Below are positions 8,015 through 17,400 of a stretch of 33,767 nucleotides of DNA, one piece after another. This DNA is from Rhodovulum sp. (GTDB lineage: Bacteria > Pseudomonadota > Alphaproteobacteria > Rhodobacterales > Rhodobacteraceae): the NCBI GenBank assembly GCA_002706605.1, contig PALT01000022.1:1-33767 (forward strand), given 5' to 3'. A program made the translations under genes and the position numbers. The notes under the pieces were generated by a model. The model did no database searches, was not told the DNA's origin, and saw only the letters and a list, made by a program, of their open reading frames with translations. Within the stretch, counting starts at the first letter, position 1; each line of letters begins with the position of its first letter.

Positions 8015-8749
8015 ATGAAATCCCTGCCCGCGCTCCTCACCACGCTTCTCTTGGCGCTTGCCCTCCCTGTTGCCGCTGTTGCCGAGGCCACGCCGCAAGG
8101 GGGCCCACTCGACATCCGTATCCGCACCGCCGTCTACAATGAGAACCAGGTCTACCGGATCGAAACGGATCTTCGGCATTCGACGACGATTCATTTCGGG
8201 GCGGGCGAGCGCTTCGAGGCGGTGATCGTCGGCGACACCGAAAGCTTCCAGGTCGACCCGATCCCCGAGCTTGGCAATGTGCTCACGATCAAACCACATG
8301 TGGCCAATGCCTCGACCAACATGACGGTCATCACCAACCGACGCACCTATTCCTTCCACTTGCGCGAAGGTTCGATCCCAAACCGCACCGGCATGTTCTT
8401 CGAAGTCCGCTTTCGTTACCCCGACGAAGAACGCCGCTCGGCAGGTGCAACCCAGCCGAAGGGATTTGAGGCGCCACGGAACTACAATTACCGCGTCTCG
8501 GGCGAGGGGGATTTCCGCCCCAGCCATATCTATGACGATGGGCGCTACACGTATTTCGTCTTCCCGGAGAACGGTCGCCAACCCGCCCTCTTCAAGGCCG
8601 ATGACCAGGGCCGTGAGCGCACCGTCAACTGGACCCAACAAGGCAACACCGTCCGGGTGCTCGGGGTGAACACATACTGGACGCTGCGCATCGGCGACGA
8701 GGCGATCTGTGCCTGGCGCGACGAGAGCGCGATCTATGTGAGCAACTAA
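8015..8749 (+). CDS. virB9: VirB9-like core-complex protein
   Basis: A 244-aa exported protein with a signal peptide cleaved near AVAEA, then a mostly beta-sheet mature region. Segments YNENQVYRIETDLRHSTTI, TNMTVITNRRTYSFHL and the C-terminal HIYDDGRYTYFVFP are characteristic of VirB9/CagX/TrbG proteins. The last is the outer-membrane-associated domain that binds the VirB7 lipoprotein and VirB10. ATG at 8015 follows the virB8 stop after a single base, and virB10 begins 2 nt after the stop. Length and motif spacing are normal for the family, and I see no disruption. Confidence 0.95.
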   Translation: MKSLPALLTTLLLALALPVAAVAEATPQGGPLDIRIRTAVYNENQVYRIETDLRHSTTIHFGAGERFEAVIVGDTESFQVDPIPELGNVLTIKPHVANASTNMTVITNRRTYSFHLREGSIPNRTGMFFEVRFRYPDEERRSAGATQPKGFEAPRNYNYRVSGEGDFRPSHIYDDGRYTYFVFPENGRQPALFKADDQGRERTVNWTQQGNTVRVLGVNTYWTLRIGDEAICAWRDESAIYVSN

Positions 8750-8751
8750 CC

Positions 8752-10176
8752 ATGGCCGATCAAACCCCTCCCGATCTGCAGGACCGTCTCGACCAGTTCA
8801 GCCAGCGCGGCAAGTCCAAGCGCCGCGGTACCAGCCTCGGGGTTGGTGCCCTCGCCGCCGCCCTCGCCCTTGGCGGCGCCGGGACCGCGTATTTCCTGGC
8901 CACTAGCCTGCAAAAGGGCGATAGCGCGCTTGAGACCTCAGATGTCGAGACCTTTCAGGACCGCCGTCCCGGCACCGGCGGGCGGCTGGAGTTTCCGCCT
9001 GACGAGACCGAGCAAAGGGTCAACGACGCGCTGATCGCCGTCGAGGAAGCGCTGGAAGTGCCTGCGGCGCCGGCACCTGAGCCGAGCGCCGAAGTATTGG
9101 CCGAGATCGCCAAGCTCCGCGAGGCCCTTGCCGCCAGCCAGGCCGCGCGCAACTCGGAAATCCAGTCCGCCGTCGCGGACCTGCGCGAGGCCTTTGACGA
9201 ACAGAAGGCCGCGCTCGAAACGACGCTTGCCGCCAAGGAAACCGAGCTGGCGAACTTGCAGCGCCAGACCGAGACCCGCATCGAAGGGCTTCAGGCCATG
9301 CTCGATGCCGAACGAGCGCAGCGCGAGGGGCTCGAGGCCGAGCTCGACCGCGAAGGGTTGATCGCTGACCAGCGCCTTCTCGAAGAACGCCGCCGTCAGG
9401 AAGAGGAGCAACGCCTGCGCGAGGCCGAGCGGGCCGCTGAGAAGCTTCTGACCGCGCAGATCAAATCCCCCGCAGTAGTCTATGCCGACGGTCCGCGGGT
9501 TGGCCAAAGTGGCGCGGCGGTGGCCGATCCGGCGACCGCTGGAACCGGGGGGCCGGTGCTCTCGGGCAATGAGGCGTTCCTGCAAAACGCCCGACCGCTC
9601 GAGGTGCAGGAGGCCGCCCGCCTCACCCATCCTGAACGCACGCTGACCCAAGGGTCCGTCATCCAGGCCGCCCTCCAGACCGCCATCAACAGCGATCTGC
9701 CGGGCTCCGTGGTCGCGGTCGTCTCCGAGCCGGTTCCGGCGTTTTCCGGGGACCGGATCCTGATCCCCCGGGGCTCCCGCCTTTTTGGGCAATACCGCTC
9801 GGGCATCGAGATGCACCAAAAGCGTATCCTGATCCTCTGGACTCGTGTCCTGACCCCGGACGGCACCTCGATGGAAATCGCCGCCGTGGGCGGGGACCAG
9901 CTTGGCCGCTCGGGCCTCACCGGTCTCGTCGATACCAAGTTCGCCGAGCGCTTCGGCGGGGCGGCGTTGATTTCCGTAATCGGGGCGGCGCCAGCCGTCG
10001 CGGCCGAGAGTGCCAACAATGAAACGACCAGCATCGTCCTTGGCGATGTGGGCAGCGACCTTCAGGACGCGGTCGGTTCGGTCATCGCCGATCAGGTGTC
10101 GATCGCGCCCACGATCTATGTCGATCAGGGTGCCTCGGTTACCGTGCTCGTGGACCGGGATGTGGTGATCTATTGA
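8752..10176 (+). CDS. virB10: VirB10-like core-complex protein with long coiled coil
   Basis: A 474-aa protein that spans the envelope and transmits energy from the ATPases to the outer-membrane pore. It has a basic cytoplasmic N-terminus, one transmembrane helix (about 28-50), and a charged region. A long Glu/Arg/Ala-rich predicted coiled coil follows (about 112-233), then the VirB10/TrbI beta-barrel domain (about 285-474). That domain begins with LTQGSVIQAALQTAINSD and continues with SGDRILIPRGSRLFG, both family hallmarks. The usual Pro-rich linker is largely replaced by the coiled coil, which makes this protein somewhat long for the family. ATG at 8752 follows virB9 by 2 nt. The stop overlaps the virB11 start. 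Confidence 0.95.
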   Translation: MADQTPPDLQDRLDQFSQRGKSKRRGTSLGVGALAAALALGGAGTAYFLATSLQKGDSALETSDVETFQDRRPGTGGRLEFPPDETEQRVNDALIAVEEALEVPAAPAPEPSAEVLAEIAKLREALAASQAARNSEIQSAVADLREAFDEQKAALETTLAAKETELANLQRQTETRIEGLQAMLDAERAQREGLEAELDREGLIADQRLLEERRRQEEEQRLREAERAAEKLLTAQIKSPAVVYADGPRVGQSGAAVADPATAGTGGPVLSGNEAFLQNARPLEVQEAARLTHPERTLTQGSVIQAALQTAINSDLPGSVVAVVSEPVPAFSGDRILIPRGSRLFGQYRSGIEMHQKRILILWTRVLTPDGTSMEIAAVGGDQLGRSGLTGLVDTKFAERFGGAALISVIGAAPAVAAESANNETTSIVLGDVGSDLQDAVGSVIADQVSIAPTIYVDQGASVTVLVDRDVVIY

Positions 10177-11153
10177 CCCGGACAGAAAGCCCAGCCTCCT
10201 ACCTCGAGCGTTATCTCGACCCGTTCCGCGACCTTCTGCGGCGTGACGACGTGGTCGAGATCGCGATCAATCCGGACGGCAAAGTCTGGCTCGAGGTCGC
10301 GGGTGACGCAACCATGCGCCACGAGGGCCAGACCGTGGATCGCACCACAGCCCTCAACATGGCCCAGACCATCGTCGGCGACGCCAAGGCCCGCGTCTCT
10401 GAAAAGAACCCGCTCGTGTCCGGCAAGGTGGAATATGCGGGCCGTCCCCTCCGGGTCCAGGTCGCCGTCCCACCCGCCATCGATCGCGGGGCCTCGATCA
10501 CCATCCGCCTCTTCGCCTTGGGCAGCGTCCGGGACTACGCGCCCACCTATCTCTTCGGAAAGGCCGTCTCGCTCGACGCGCTCCGCGCCGAGAAGATGAA
10601 AAACATCGCCAGCCTCGCAGAAGAGAACCTCGAGGCAGCACTTCAAACCCTGGTCGAGGCACGGCTCAACGTCCTGATCAGTGGCGGAACCTCGACCGGC
10701 AAAACCACCTTCGCCCGCCATCTTCTGACTCATGTCAGTGAGCACGAACGGCTGATCACCATTGAGGACGCCTTCGAACTCTTCCCCGGCCAGCCGAACA
10801 CGGTCGCCCTCCTGGCCGACCGCAGTGCCGGTTCACAACGTAGCGCCAACGCTCTCCTGCAGGCCTCCCTCCGCATGCGCCCCGACCGCATCATCGTCGG
10901 CGAGCTGCGCGGCGCCGAGGCCCTGACCTATCTCGAAGCCATCAACACCGGCCATGGTGGATCGGTCTCGACCGTCCACGCGGAAACCGCGGAACTCGCC
11001 GTCGATCGGCTGGCGATCATGGTGTTGCAAGCCGGTACACCGCTGACCTTTGCCGAGGTGCGGGAATACATCCGGAAGTCCATTGACGTGATCGTGCAGC
11101 TCGGGCGAGCTGAGGGGAAGCGGGGGATTACGGAGTTCTATCTGCCGGACTGA
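10173..11153 (+). CDS. virB11: VirB11 hexameric traffic ATPase
   Basis: A 326-aa secretion ATPase of the VirB11/PilT class that docks at the cytoplasmic face and works with VirB4. Walker A is GGTSTGKT (171-178). The Walker B region is RPDRIIVGELRG (237-248). The His box lies around HGGSVSTVHA (261-270), and an Asp box-like ITIEDAFEL sits at about 195-203. The start is TTG at 10173, overlapping the virB10 stop as ATTGA. The next Met (residue 48) would truncate the N-terminal domain. It is the last gene of the virB operon: the next 176 nt hold no gene and have lower GC. No coupling ATPase follows it. Confidence 0.95.
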   Translation: MTRTESPASYLERYLDPFRDLLRRDDVVEIAINPDGKVWLEVAGDATMRHEGQTVDRTTALNMAQTIVGDAKARVSEKNPLVSGKVEYAGRPLRVQVAVPPAIDRGASITIRLFALGSVRDYAPTYLFGKAVSLDALRAEKMKNIASLAEENLEAALQTLVEARLNVLISGGTSTGKTTFARHLLTHVSEHERLITIEDAFELFPGQPNTVALLADRSAGSQRSANALLQASLRMRPDRIIVGELRGAEALTYLEAINTGHGGSVSTVHAETAELAVDRLAIMVLQAGTPLTFAEVREYIRKSIDVIVQLGRAEGKRGITEFYLPD

Positions 11154-11329
11154 TGGCAATCTTCGACGATGTAGGGAAAAGTGCCGTCATCATCCGCTAA
11201 TACAGTAGATTACCTGATATGCGTCGTTTAAAGGCATGAAACTTTACGCAAAATGTGCTACAGGCCAAAGTTGAAATACCTAGTTTTAGGTGTTCGAAAT
11301 TTCTGTGAGCATAGAGAAGAGAGATTTTA
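11154..11329. other. Intergenic spacer after virB11
   Basis: 176 bp of lower-GC DNA between the end of virB11 and the next small gene. I see no ORF and no hairpin with a T-run that would make a convincing terminator. A short inverted repeat lies at 11278-11291, and AGAGAAGAGAG (11313-11323), 6 nt before the ATG at 11330, serves as a Shine-Dalgarno. A TTGAAA at 11271-11276 could be a -35 box, but no good -10 box sits at the right distance. Confidence 0.5.
11278..11291. promoter_or_regulatory. Short inverted repeat upstream of the small membrane protein gene
   Basis: ACCTA-GTTT-TAGGT is a perfect 5-bp inverted repeat with a 4-nt centre, 38 nt upstream of the ATG at 11330. Its position would suit an operator or the 5' leader of that gene. 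It is short enough to arise by chance, and no regulator gene is adjacent. Confidence 0.25.
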
Positions 11330-11707
11330 ATGGACTATGGAGCTGAGACCTGGGTGCCAATTATCGGTATGATTGCTGTATTGATTTGGGGATTGCGGAT
11401 GCTTTCGCGGGTGCTGTTTGAGACTCGCCAGCCAACTGACGACACGTCACTAATAGCCAGTGCCCTGACCGAAAAGAGTGCCGAAAATGAACCAACGAGC
11501 TTCAGTCGCGTGGCTGGCGCTATCGGTGCGGTTTCGCTTGCGGCATTCATGGCAGGACTTGGTTTATGGGTTTTCTTCGCCATCAGTGATCAAGACGCCA
11601 CGATGATCGACAGACTCTCAAAGCTATCGACATATTTCCTGGGTGGTGCAGCACTGTTTGCGCCCTATGCGTTCAATCAACTCAGTAAGGTGTTCAAAAC
11701 CGCATAG
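11330..11707 (+). CDS. Small predicted membrane protein of unknown function
   Basis: A 125-aa protein I do not recognise. Three hydrophobic stretches are visible (about 9-30, 63-86 and 102-118), separated by a polar, Glu/Thr/Ser-rich loop at 31-60, so it is probably an inner-membrane protein. ATG at 11330 has a good purine-rich ribosome site 6 nt upstream (11313-11323). Base composition is lower in GC and codons are less biased than in the virB genes on one side and the giant genes on the other. This suggests a separately acquired gene. It is preceded by a spacer and followed by a strong hairpin, so it is probably a single-gene unit. A link to the secretion system is possible but not shown. 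Confidence 0.65.
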   Translation: MDYGAETWVPIIGMIAVLIWGLRMLSRVLFETRQPTDDTSLIASALTEKSAENEPTSFSRVAGAIGAVSLAAFMAGLGLWVFFAISDQDATMIDRLSKLSTYFLGGAALFAPYAFNQLSKVFKTA

Positions 11708-12429
11708 TCCTCAGGAATTACTCCGAGCATTTTTGACGAGATCGTTGGCGGTCTGACCGCCAATATGACTACTGGGCACAAGAACAATTGAGAAACCTAT
11801 AATCCCTATTCCAACGGTCGTAGTTTTAATTGCGATACAGATTTTGACTCCGGCAAGACTCCGGGCAAAACCAGTGTCGGGATGACGACAGCCAAGTGAC
11901 CGGTGAGCGCGTTCACCCCCCTTGCAACGGGCTCTGGATAGGAGAGAGGTCCATACTTCGCGCGAGTTCTGGTTCGGCGAGGACGACGAAGAGTGCCGAG
12001 ATCATGACAAAGAGGGATATAGGGGCTTCAAGAGATTTTTCTTTCCAGCCAGGTTTAGACAGCCAGCACTCGCTGGACGTGGTTTTGGTAGTTTCGGCGG
12101 GGAGCCAAGCCAAGAATGCTCAACTTACAGGCAACTAGAAATTGACTGATCCTGCGCCACCCTGCCACACTCTTAACGATTCTATCGCCTGTCTATTTTT
12201 GATGTTGAGATGTGTTTTCCGGGGGGCAATGGGAATTATTGATCGCCAATGCTCAAGGGCCGAATTGCGGACCAAACGCCCGCGCACCCCAATCAACTAG
12301 CACGACTAGCCTCGGGCGACGTTGTTTTCGCACTGTGACCGGCCACCCGGCGCCGGCGCCATTTTCCTACGGCGCGCGCCCTCCCATACGGGGCTGTTCC
12401 GTCAGGGCCGACAATCGGGGGACGGCCGG
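11708..12429. other. Gene-poor spacer between the virB region and the giant-gene unit
   Basis: About 720 bp with mixed, mostly lower GC until roughly 12230, after which GC rises towards the next gene. Open frames here are short, overlap on both strands and lack good start signals. The stretch holds several inverted repeats: 11745-11763, GGTGA/TCACC at 11902-11917, and CCAGC/GCTGG at 12064-12077. It also has a near-tandem repeat of GACTCCGG around 11850-11870. It could contain the promoter of the giant-gene unit, but I could not place -35 and -10 boxes with confidence. Remnants of a decayed gene are possible. Confidence 0.5.
11745..11763. terminator. Strong hairpin downstream of the small membrane protein gene
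   Basis: TTGGCGGT-CTG-ACCGCCAA is a perfect 8-bp inverted repeat with a 3-nt loop, starting 38 nt after the stop at 11707. It could end transcription or protect the mRNA 3' end. No T-run follows, so it is not a textbook intrinsic terminator. It could equally be an operator. Confidence 0.4.
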
Positions 12430-14436
12430 ATGAGCAATACGACCGACGCGGATATCGAAAAGCTGAGGGCGGCTGCCGAGGATCAGGCGCTGTTTCGCGA
12501 CCCGGTGCCGACCCAGCGCGGATCCGACCACCCCGCGCAGACCGGGATCGGAGAGTTGCGCGGCTTTTACCCCAAGTACGGCGCCACGGACCCGATCAAA
12601 CACGGGTTCTGGCACCCGGAAAACAGCCGGTTTCATCCCCAGAAACAACTGGCGCCCTACCATCGTCGCCACATCGGCGTGGACCTCTATGCGCCCTATC
12701 ACCATTTCCCGCATGAAGTGCCGGTGCTGGCCCTGTTCGATGGTCATATCCAATCGGCCCCCTGGGTGCTGCATGGCAATGCGGTCGGCAACCAGCTGAA
12801 CCTCTACATCACCGGAGTCGAGGGGCTGGAGCTGACCAACTGGCGCCTGCTCTACGCCCACCTCAGCCGTGTGATCCCGACCACCCGCGTGCCCGGGGAT
12901 GGAAAGACCTACGACAGCCAGGGGCGGCTGAAGGTCACGAAGGGGCAGGTGATCGGCTATATCGGCATCAGTGGCAACGTGGACACCCGGGGCGAGGCGA
13001 CAACGCTGGAAAGCCCGGCGGGGGTCGGTTCGGCCCACCTGCATCTGGTGCTGAAACGGGGGGCAAGCGCCTATGATCCCGCGCGCATCCTGCCGGATAC
13101 GCTGGATGAGGTCGCATTGGAGAACTACACCCCGCCCGACCCCCTGACCGCTGACAAACGCCCCGCTGCGTCCAAGTGGAAAACACAGGAAACGGATCCC
13201 AAGATCCCGGACCCGACAATCGCCGGCAAGGCCCTCAGCTCGGGTGGCCTGGGCAAGGTGAAAAGTTTTCACATCCGCGCCGTGACCCGGCGGCGGCGCA
13301 AGAAGGGCGGCTCCAGCCGCCAGGTCGCCAACCCGCCCTTCCACGAGCTGGAGTTCGACAATACCCGTCTGCTGAACCGCACGCTGGCCGCCTATCAGGA
13401 GCTGGACCGGCAGCTGGCCGAGGACGGGATCATCCGCAAGCTGGCCATGAAACACTGGAAGCAGGATCTGGCTGCCTACAACGCCGCCGCGTTCAAAAAG
13501 CGCATCGGCCACACGGTGGGCGACCACTTGCACCGCGCCCGACAGGTGGCGGCCAAGGACCATGTCGGCTCCGACGACCGAGGCGCCCGCGCGGTGCTGG
13601 CCATGATGCACCTGACCCAGGCGCTGCACACGCTGATCGCTGGCCCGGCCCTGGCGGCGGCGGGCGAACATTATGTCACCACCTACAAGTCGGATTGGGA
13701 GGCGACCGCCAATGCGAACAACACCGGCACCTGGATCAGCTTTCCAAGCAATGTAAGCGTCACCGTCCCACCGATCCGGATCTCCTGCGGCATCGGGGTG
13801 CAGGGGCGTCTCTTGGCGCTGGCCTATCACGACGGGGCGGCCAGCGGCGTCATCGGCATGCACCAGACGCGCCCCGCCCTGCCCTCGGCCGCCCTGCCAA
13901 CCGACTGGGTCTATTCGACCAGCTACGGCACCGGGGGCCTGCGTCACGCGACGTTTTGCGAGAACACCGGCAGCGACGAAGCCGGAGAGAACGGAAAGAC
14001 GCTCAAGCAGATCTCGCACCAGATTGCCCGGGCCTTCGACTACCTCGCCTTCCTGCACACCACGACCATTTCCATCCACAAGCGCCTGACAAACCCCGAA
14101 ACCGCGCCCGAAGAGGGGGAATTGGACACCACGCTCTGGACGCAGTTCACAGGGGGCGTGACCTATCACATCAGCCTGATCGAGGCGGCGCAGGACAAGC
14201 TGACCACCCTGACCTGGAAGGGCACGGACGGAACCGACCTGGGCAACGAAAGGCTGCGCCGTGAGGTCCTGCAGGCCATGGTGAAGGCCAATATCACCGC
14301 CTTCACCAAGGCGGTGGAGGTGTCGCGGAAATCGGAAACCGTGTCGGTGAAGGACGGCACCAAGACCGTCTCTCACACCCGTCCGGCGATGCCGTCCCTA
14401 TGGACGCTGCAGGCCGGAAAGACCGAGGAGACGTAA
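12430..14436 (+). CDS. M23/LytM-type zinc peptidase with large unrecognised C-terminus
   Basis: A 668-aa protein. Residues about 75-215 carry the M23 (LytM/DD-endopeptidase) signature: HIGVD supplies H81 and D85, LYAHL contains H144, GQVIGYIGISGN is the glycine-rich strand, and SAHLHL supplies H203/H205. All expected zinc and catalytic residues are present, so it may cleave peptide crosslinks in peptidoglycan or another protein. The remaining ~450 residues match nothing I know. They include a basic patch (RRRRKK, 287-292), an alpha-helical region and a Gly/Ser/Thr-rich beta-like region. There is no signal peptide. ATG at 12430 is preceded by a GGGGGA site. The frame extends upstream to 12322, but that extension has no good start context. 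TAA lies 3 nt before the giant gene, which implies one operon. Confidence 0.85.
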   Translation: MSNTTDADIEKLRAAAEDQALFRDPVPTQRGSDHPAQTGIGELRGFYPKYGATDPIKHGFWHPENSRFHPQKQLAPYHRRHIGVDLYAPYHHFPHEVPVLALFDGHIQSAPWVLHGNAVGNQLNLYITGVEGLELTNWRLLYAHLSRVIPTTRVPGDGKTYDSQGRLKVTKGQVIGYIGISGNVDTRGEATTLESPAGVGSAHLHLVLKRGASAYDPARILPDTLDEVALENYTPPDPLTADKRPAASKWKTQETDPKIPDPTIAGKALSSGGLGKVKSFHIRAVTRRRRKKGGSSRQVANPPFHELEFDNTRLLNRTLAAYQELDRQLAEDGIIRKLAMKHWKQDLAAYNAAAFKKRIGHTVGDHLHRARQVAAKDHVGSDDRGARAVLAMMHLTQALHTLIAGPALAAAGEHYVTTYKSDWEATANANNTGTWISFPSNVSVTVPPIRISCGIGVQGRLLALAYHDGAASGVIGMHQTRPALPSAALPTDWVYSTSYGTGGLRHATFCENTGSDEAGENGKTLKQISHQIARAFDYLAFLHTTTISIHKRLTNPETAPEEGELDTTLWTQFTGGVTYHISLIEAAQDKLTTLTWKGTDGTDLGNERLRREVLQAMVKANITAFTKAVEVSRKSETVSVKDGTKTVSHTRPAMPSLWTLQAGKTEET

Positions 14437-14439
14437 GCC

Positions 14440-17400
14440 ATGGACCTTTTCAAGCAGAGTGTTTCCGTCAATGGCACAGAGACCCTCCTGTCGATCCGGC
14501 TCGACACCGCAGCGACGAACCTGGTGGTTTCGGTCGCGGCAGCGGGGCAGACAGAGGAGGCCGCCTATCCCCTGGACGCCTTGCCCGATCTGACCGGCTT
14601 CGATCCGACCGACCCGGACCGGGTGGTGAACCTCAGCATCAGCACGGGCAATCTGGGCACGCTCGCGGCAGGGTTCGGCGGGCTTGGCCTGGACGGCACG
14701 CTGACCGGGGTGCGCATCGTGCTGCGCCCGCAATCGGCCCAGGGTGGTTGGAGCGACGACGCCCCCTTCCTGGCCTTTTATTTCGACTGGGATCTGGAGG
14801 CGAGCAGCACCGGGAAATACCTGCTGGAGGGCGGCGAAGTATCCTCCACAACAACCGCCATGGTACAGGTCACCACCGGCTTTGCAGCACTCCTCCCGCC
14901 GGACCAGGACATGCAGCCCCATGACCTGGCCATGCGTCTGGATGTGGACAGTTTCGGCCTGACCACCGGCTGGATGCCCCTGCCGCTGTTCCTGCCCAAA
15001 TTCGACCCGAACCAACACGAACCCGGCACCTTCGACCCCGGCAAACTGTGGGAGCCACTGGCCCGCTGGTTCCGGGAACTGGTGGAATTCGAACCGGACG
15101 AAACACAGGAGATGGACGCGTTCGACTGGGATCGCGATTTTCCCTTCGACCTGTCCTTCCCCCTGGGCCTGCGCGCGAGGGAGGCCAGCGTCAGCCTGGC
15201 GAAGTCCGGGACCACCTATCGCGTGACGGTCCTGGTCGACGGGCTGATCCTGTCCTGGAACGACAGCGAGCTTGACTGGGACAGCTTCAAAATGGCGCTG
15301 ATCTGGCAGGGCGGCGCCTACCGGGTGGAAACGACCCTGACCAGCCTGCAATACCCGGCCAAGACCTCCGACACCGATCCCTATGGGTTCGCCCTGCCCG
15401 GCGGGCTGCTGCGGGCCAAGGCCGATTGCTGGTTCCTCCGCCTGGGGCTTCATGTCACCAGCTCCGGCACCAAGCATTTCTGTTTCGACGCGCTGCTGGA
15501 AGTGGGCGGGCTGAAAATCAGTTCCTCCCTGTCGGACACGCATCTATATGAAACCGACCTGCGCCTGCAGCTGCGGGACCTGTCGGTCATGTCGGCAGAG
15601 CTGACCGGTGTCGGCTTCTTTGAGGGGGCCGATGCGATCAATGCGATCGCCGAGTACCAGAAGCACGCCGCGCCGCGGCAGTCCTTTGCCACGGACCTGT
15701 CCAAACCGCCGACCGACCCGGCCAATGACAGCGGGCTGACCCTGCTTGACGGTGATTTCCGCAAGGGGGAAAGGGTCTTCATCGCCTGGGAGCAGCGCGG
15801 CAACCAGCTGTTGAAATCCCTGGCCCACACGCTGCTGGGCACCGAGGCCGCAGGCGCCATTCCCGAGGATGCCGACACCCTGCGCGCCGCGATCGAACTG
15901 GCCTGGTTCGGCGACGATACCCAGCTGCGGCTGGACTGGCAGCAGCAGGAACCGGCCAAGATCGGCGCGCCCATGGGCAGTTCGACGACAAGCCCAACCG
16001 GAAACGATTGCATCGCCTGGGACCAGCTGACGGCCGGGCTGCATCTGCCTCTGGGCAAGGACGGCGTGGACCTGGATGTGCTCGAAGTGCCCAACCCGAT
16101 GCCCCTGTCCCTGCCCGGGCTGCGCCTGCAGCTGACCCAGCCCAGTTTCCACAGCCTGATCCTGCGCCGCGATGGCGCGGGCAGCTTTGACGCGGCCTAT
16201 GTGCTGGGTTGGCGCCCGGAGCACCTGCCCAAGGTGCCGCAGGCGCTGGCCTCGGCGCGACTGGGGTTTTTAATGGCACCGGAGGGCGACGCCGGGGAAC
16301 GCCAGGTGATCGACAACGACCAGGGGGACAGTTTCCTGACCCTCGGCCTGGGGGTGGCGCAGAAGACCCCGCAGGCGCTGCGCATCCTTGGCAAACGCGA
16401 GGATGGCGCGCCGAAGTTCCTGCAGGTGCACCGGTCGATCAGCCGCCCGATGCTGTCGCTGATCCCACCGGCCCGCACGGCACCGGGTCCGCATGACTGC
16501 CCGCCGCGCGCCGCCACCCCCCTGCCGCCACTGGCGCTGCCCTTCGACGCCTTTGAAACGCCCCGGCTGGACAGCGACCAGGACACCTGGCGCCTGGGCC
16601 TGAAGTTCGGCGCGCAGAAGGCCCTTCTGGGCCTGTTCGGCGGCGAGGAGAACCGCAAGGTCGATTTTGAGATCACCGAGCTCTGCCTTGTGGATGACGA
16701 CGACGGCGGCCAGGACCTGTTGATCAAGACCAGCCTGACCGTGGCCCTGGTCGAAGGCTTTACCGCCACGGGCAATGTGACCTTCCGTCTGGACCTGGAC
16801 GACATGGCCCTGTCCGTGGCCGACGGCGCGCAGCTGGCGATGGAGGTGCCCGCCACGGCGACCATTCCGGGCTGGGCCCGCCAGATGCAGTTGGAGGATG
16901 GCGCGGACAAATACATCTACATGGAGGACGACAAGTCCTTCTTCGGCTTCCACATGAGCGCCCTGCGCCGGAAGACCGACGGCGAACCGAACAACCCGAC
17001 TATCGCCCTGTTCCGCGCCACAATAAAGGATGGCCGCTTTACCCTGGAAACGCCCGAAGGCACCAACCTCCTTCTGCGCTATGACCGCCTGTCCGAAGAA
17101 GGGCTGAACTTCCTTGTCAGTTCACTGACCCTGGGCCCCGGCGGGGTGGATCTGGACGCCGAAATGCTGGGCAGCACGCTGAAGCTGCGCGGGTTGCAAA
17201 AGCCGTTCACACTGGAACGCGCCACGCTCAGCATCCGCAATGACGAGGTGCAGGAGGTCACGGTCCACGGGTCGGGCCGCATGCCCGAACTGCTGAACAA
17301 CACACCCGCCAAGGTCAGCTTCCGCATGACCCAGGACAAGGCCACCCGAGACCTGCGGATCGACAATTTCGAATGCACCATTGGCGATGGCACCACCGCG

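Noticed and set aside
11896-12149. Short overlapping ORFs on both strands, including a 66-codon minus-strand frame (11913-12113) with a hydrophobic run
   Set aside because: They overlap one another, lack ribosome sites and fall in DNA without coding character. A decayed gene is possible but cannot be shown.
12322-12429. Longer start for the M23-type peptidase gene
   Set aside because: The extra residues are low-quality, with no ribosome site and no signal peptide; ATG 12430 has GGGGGA upstream.
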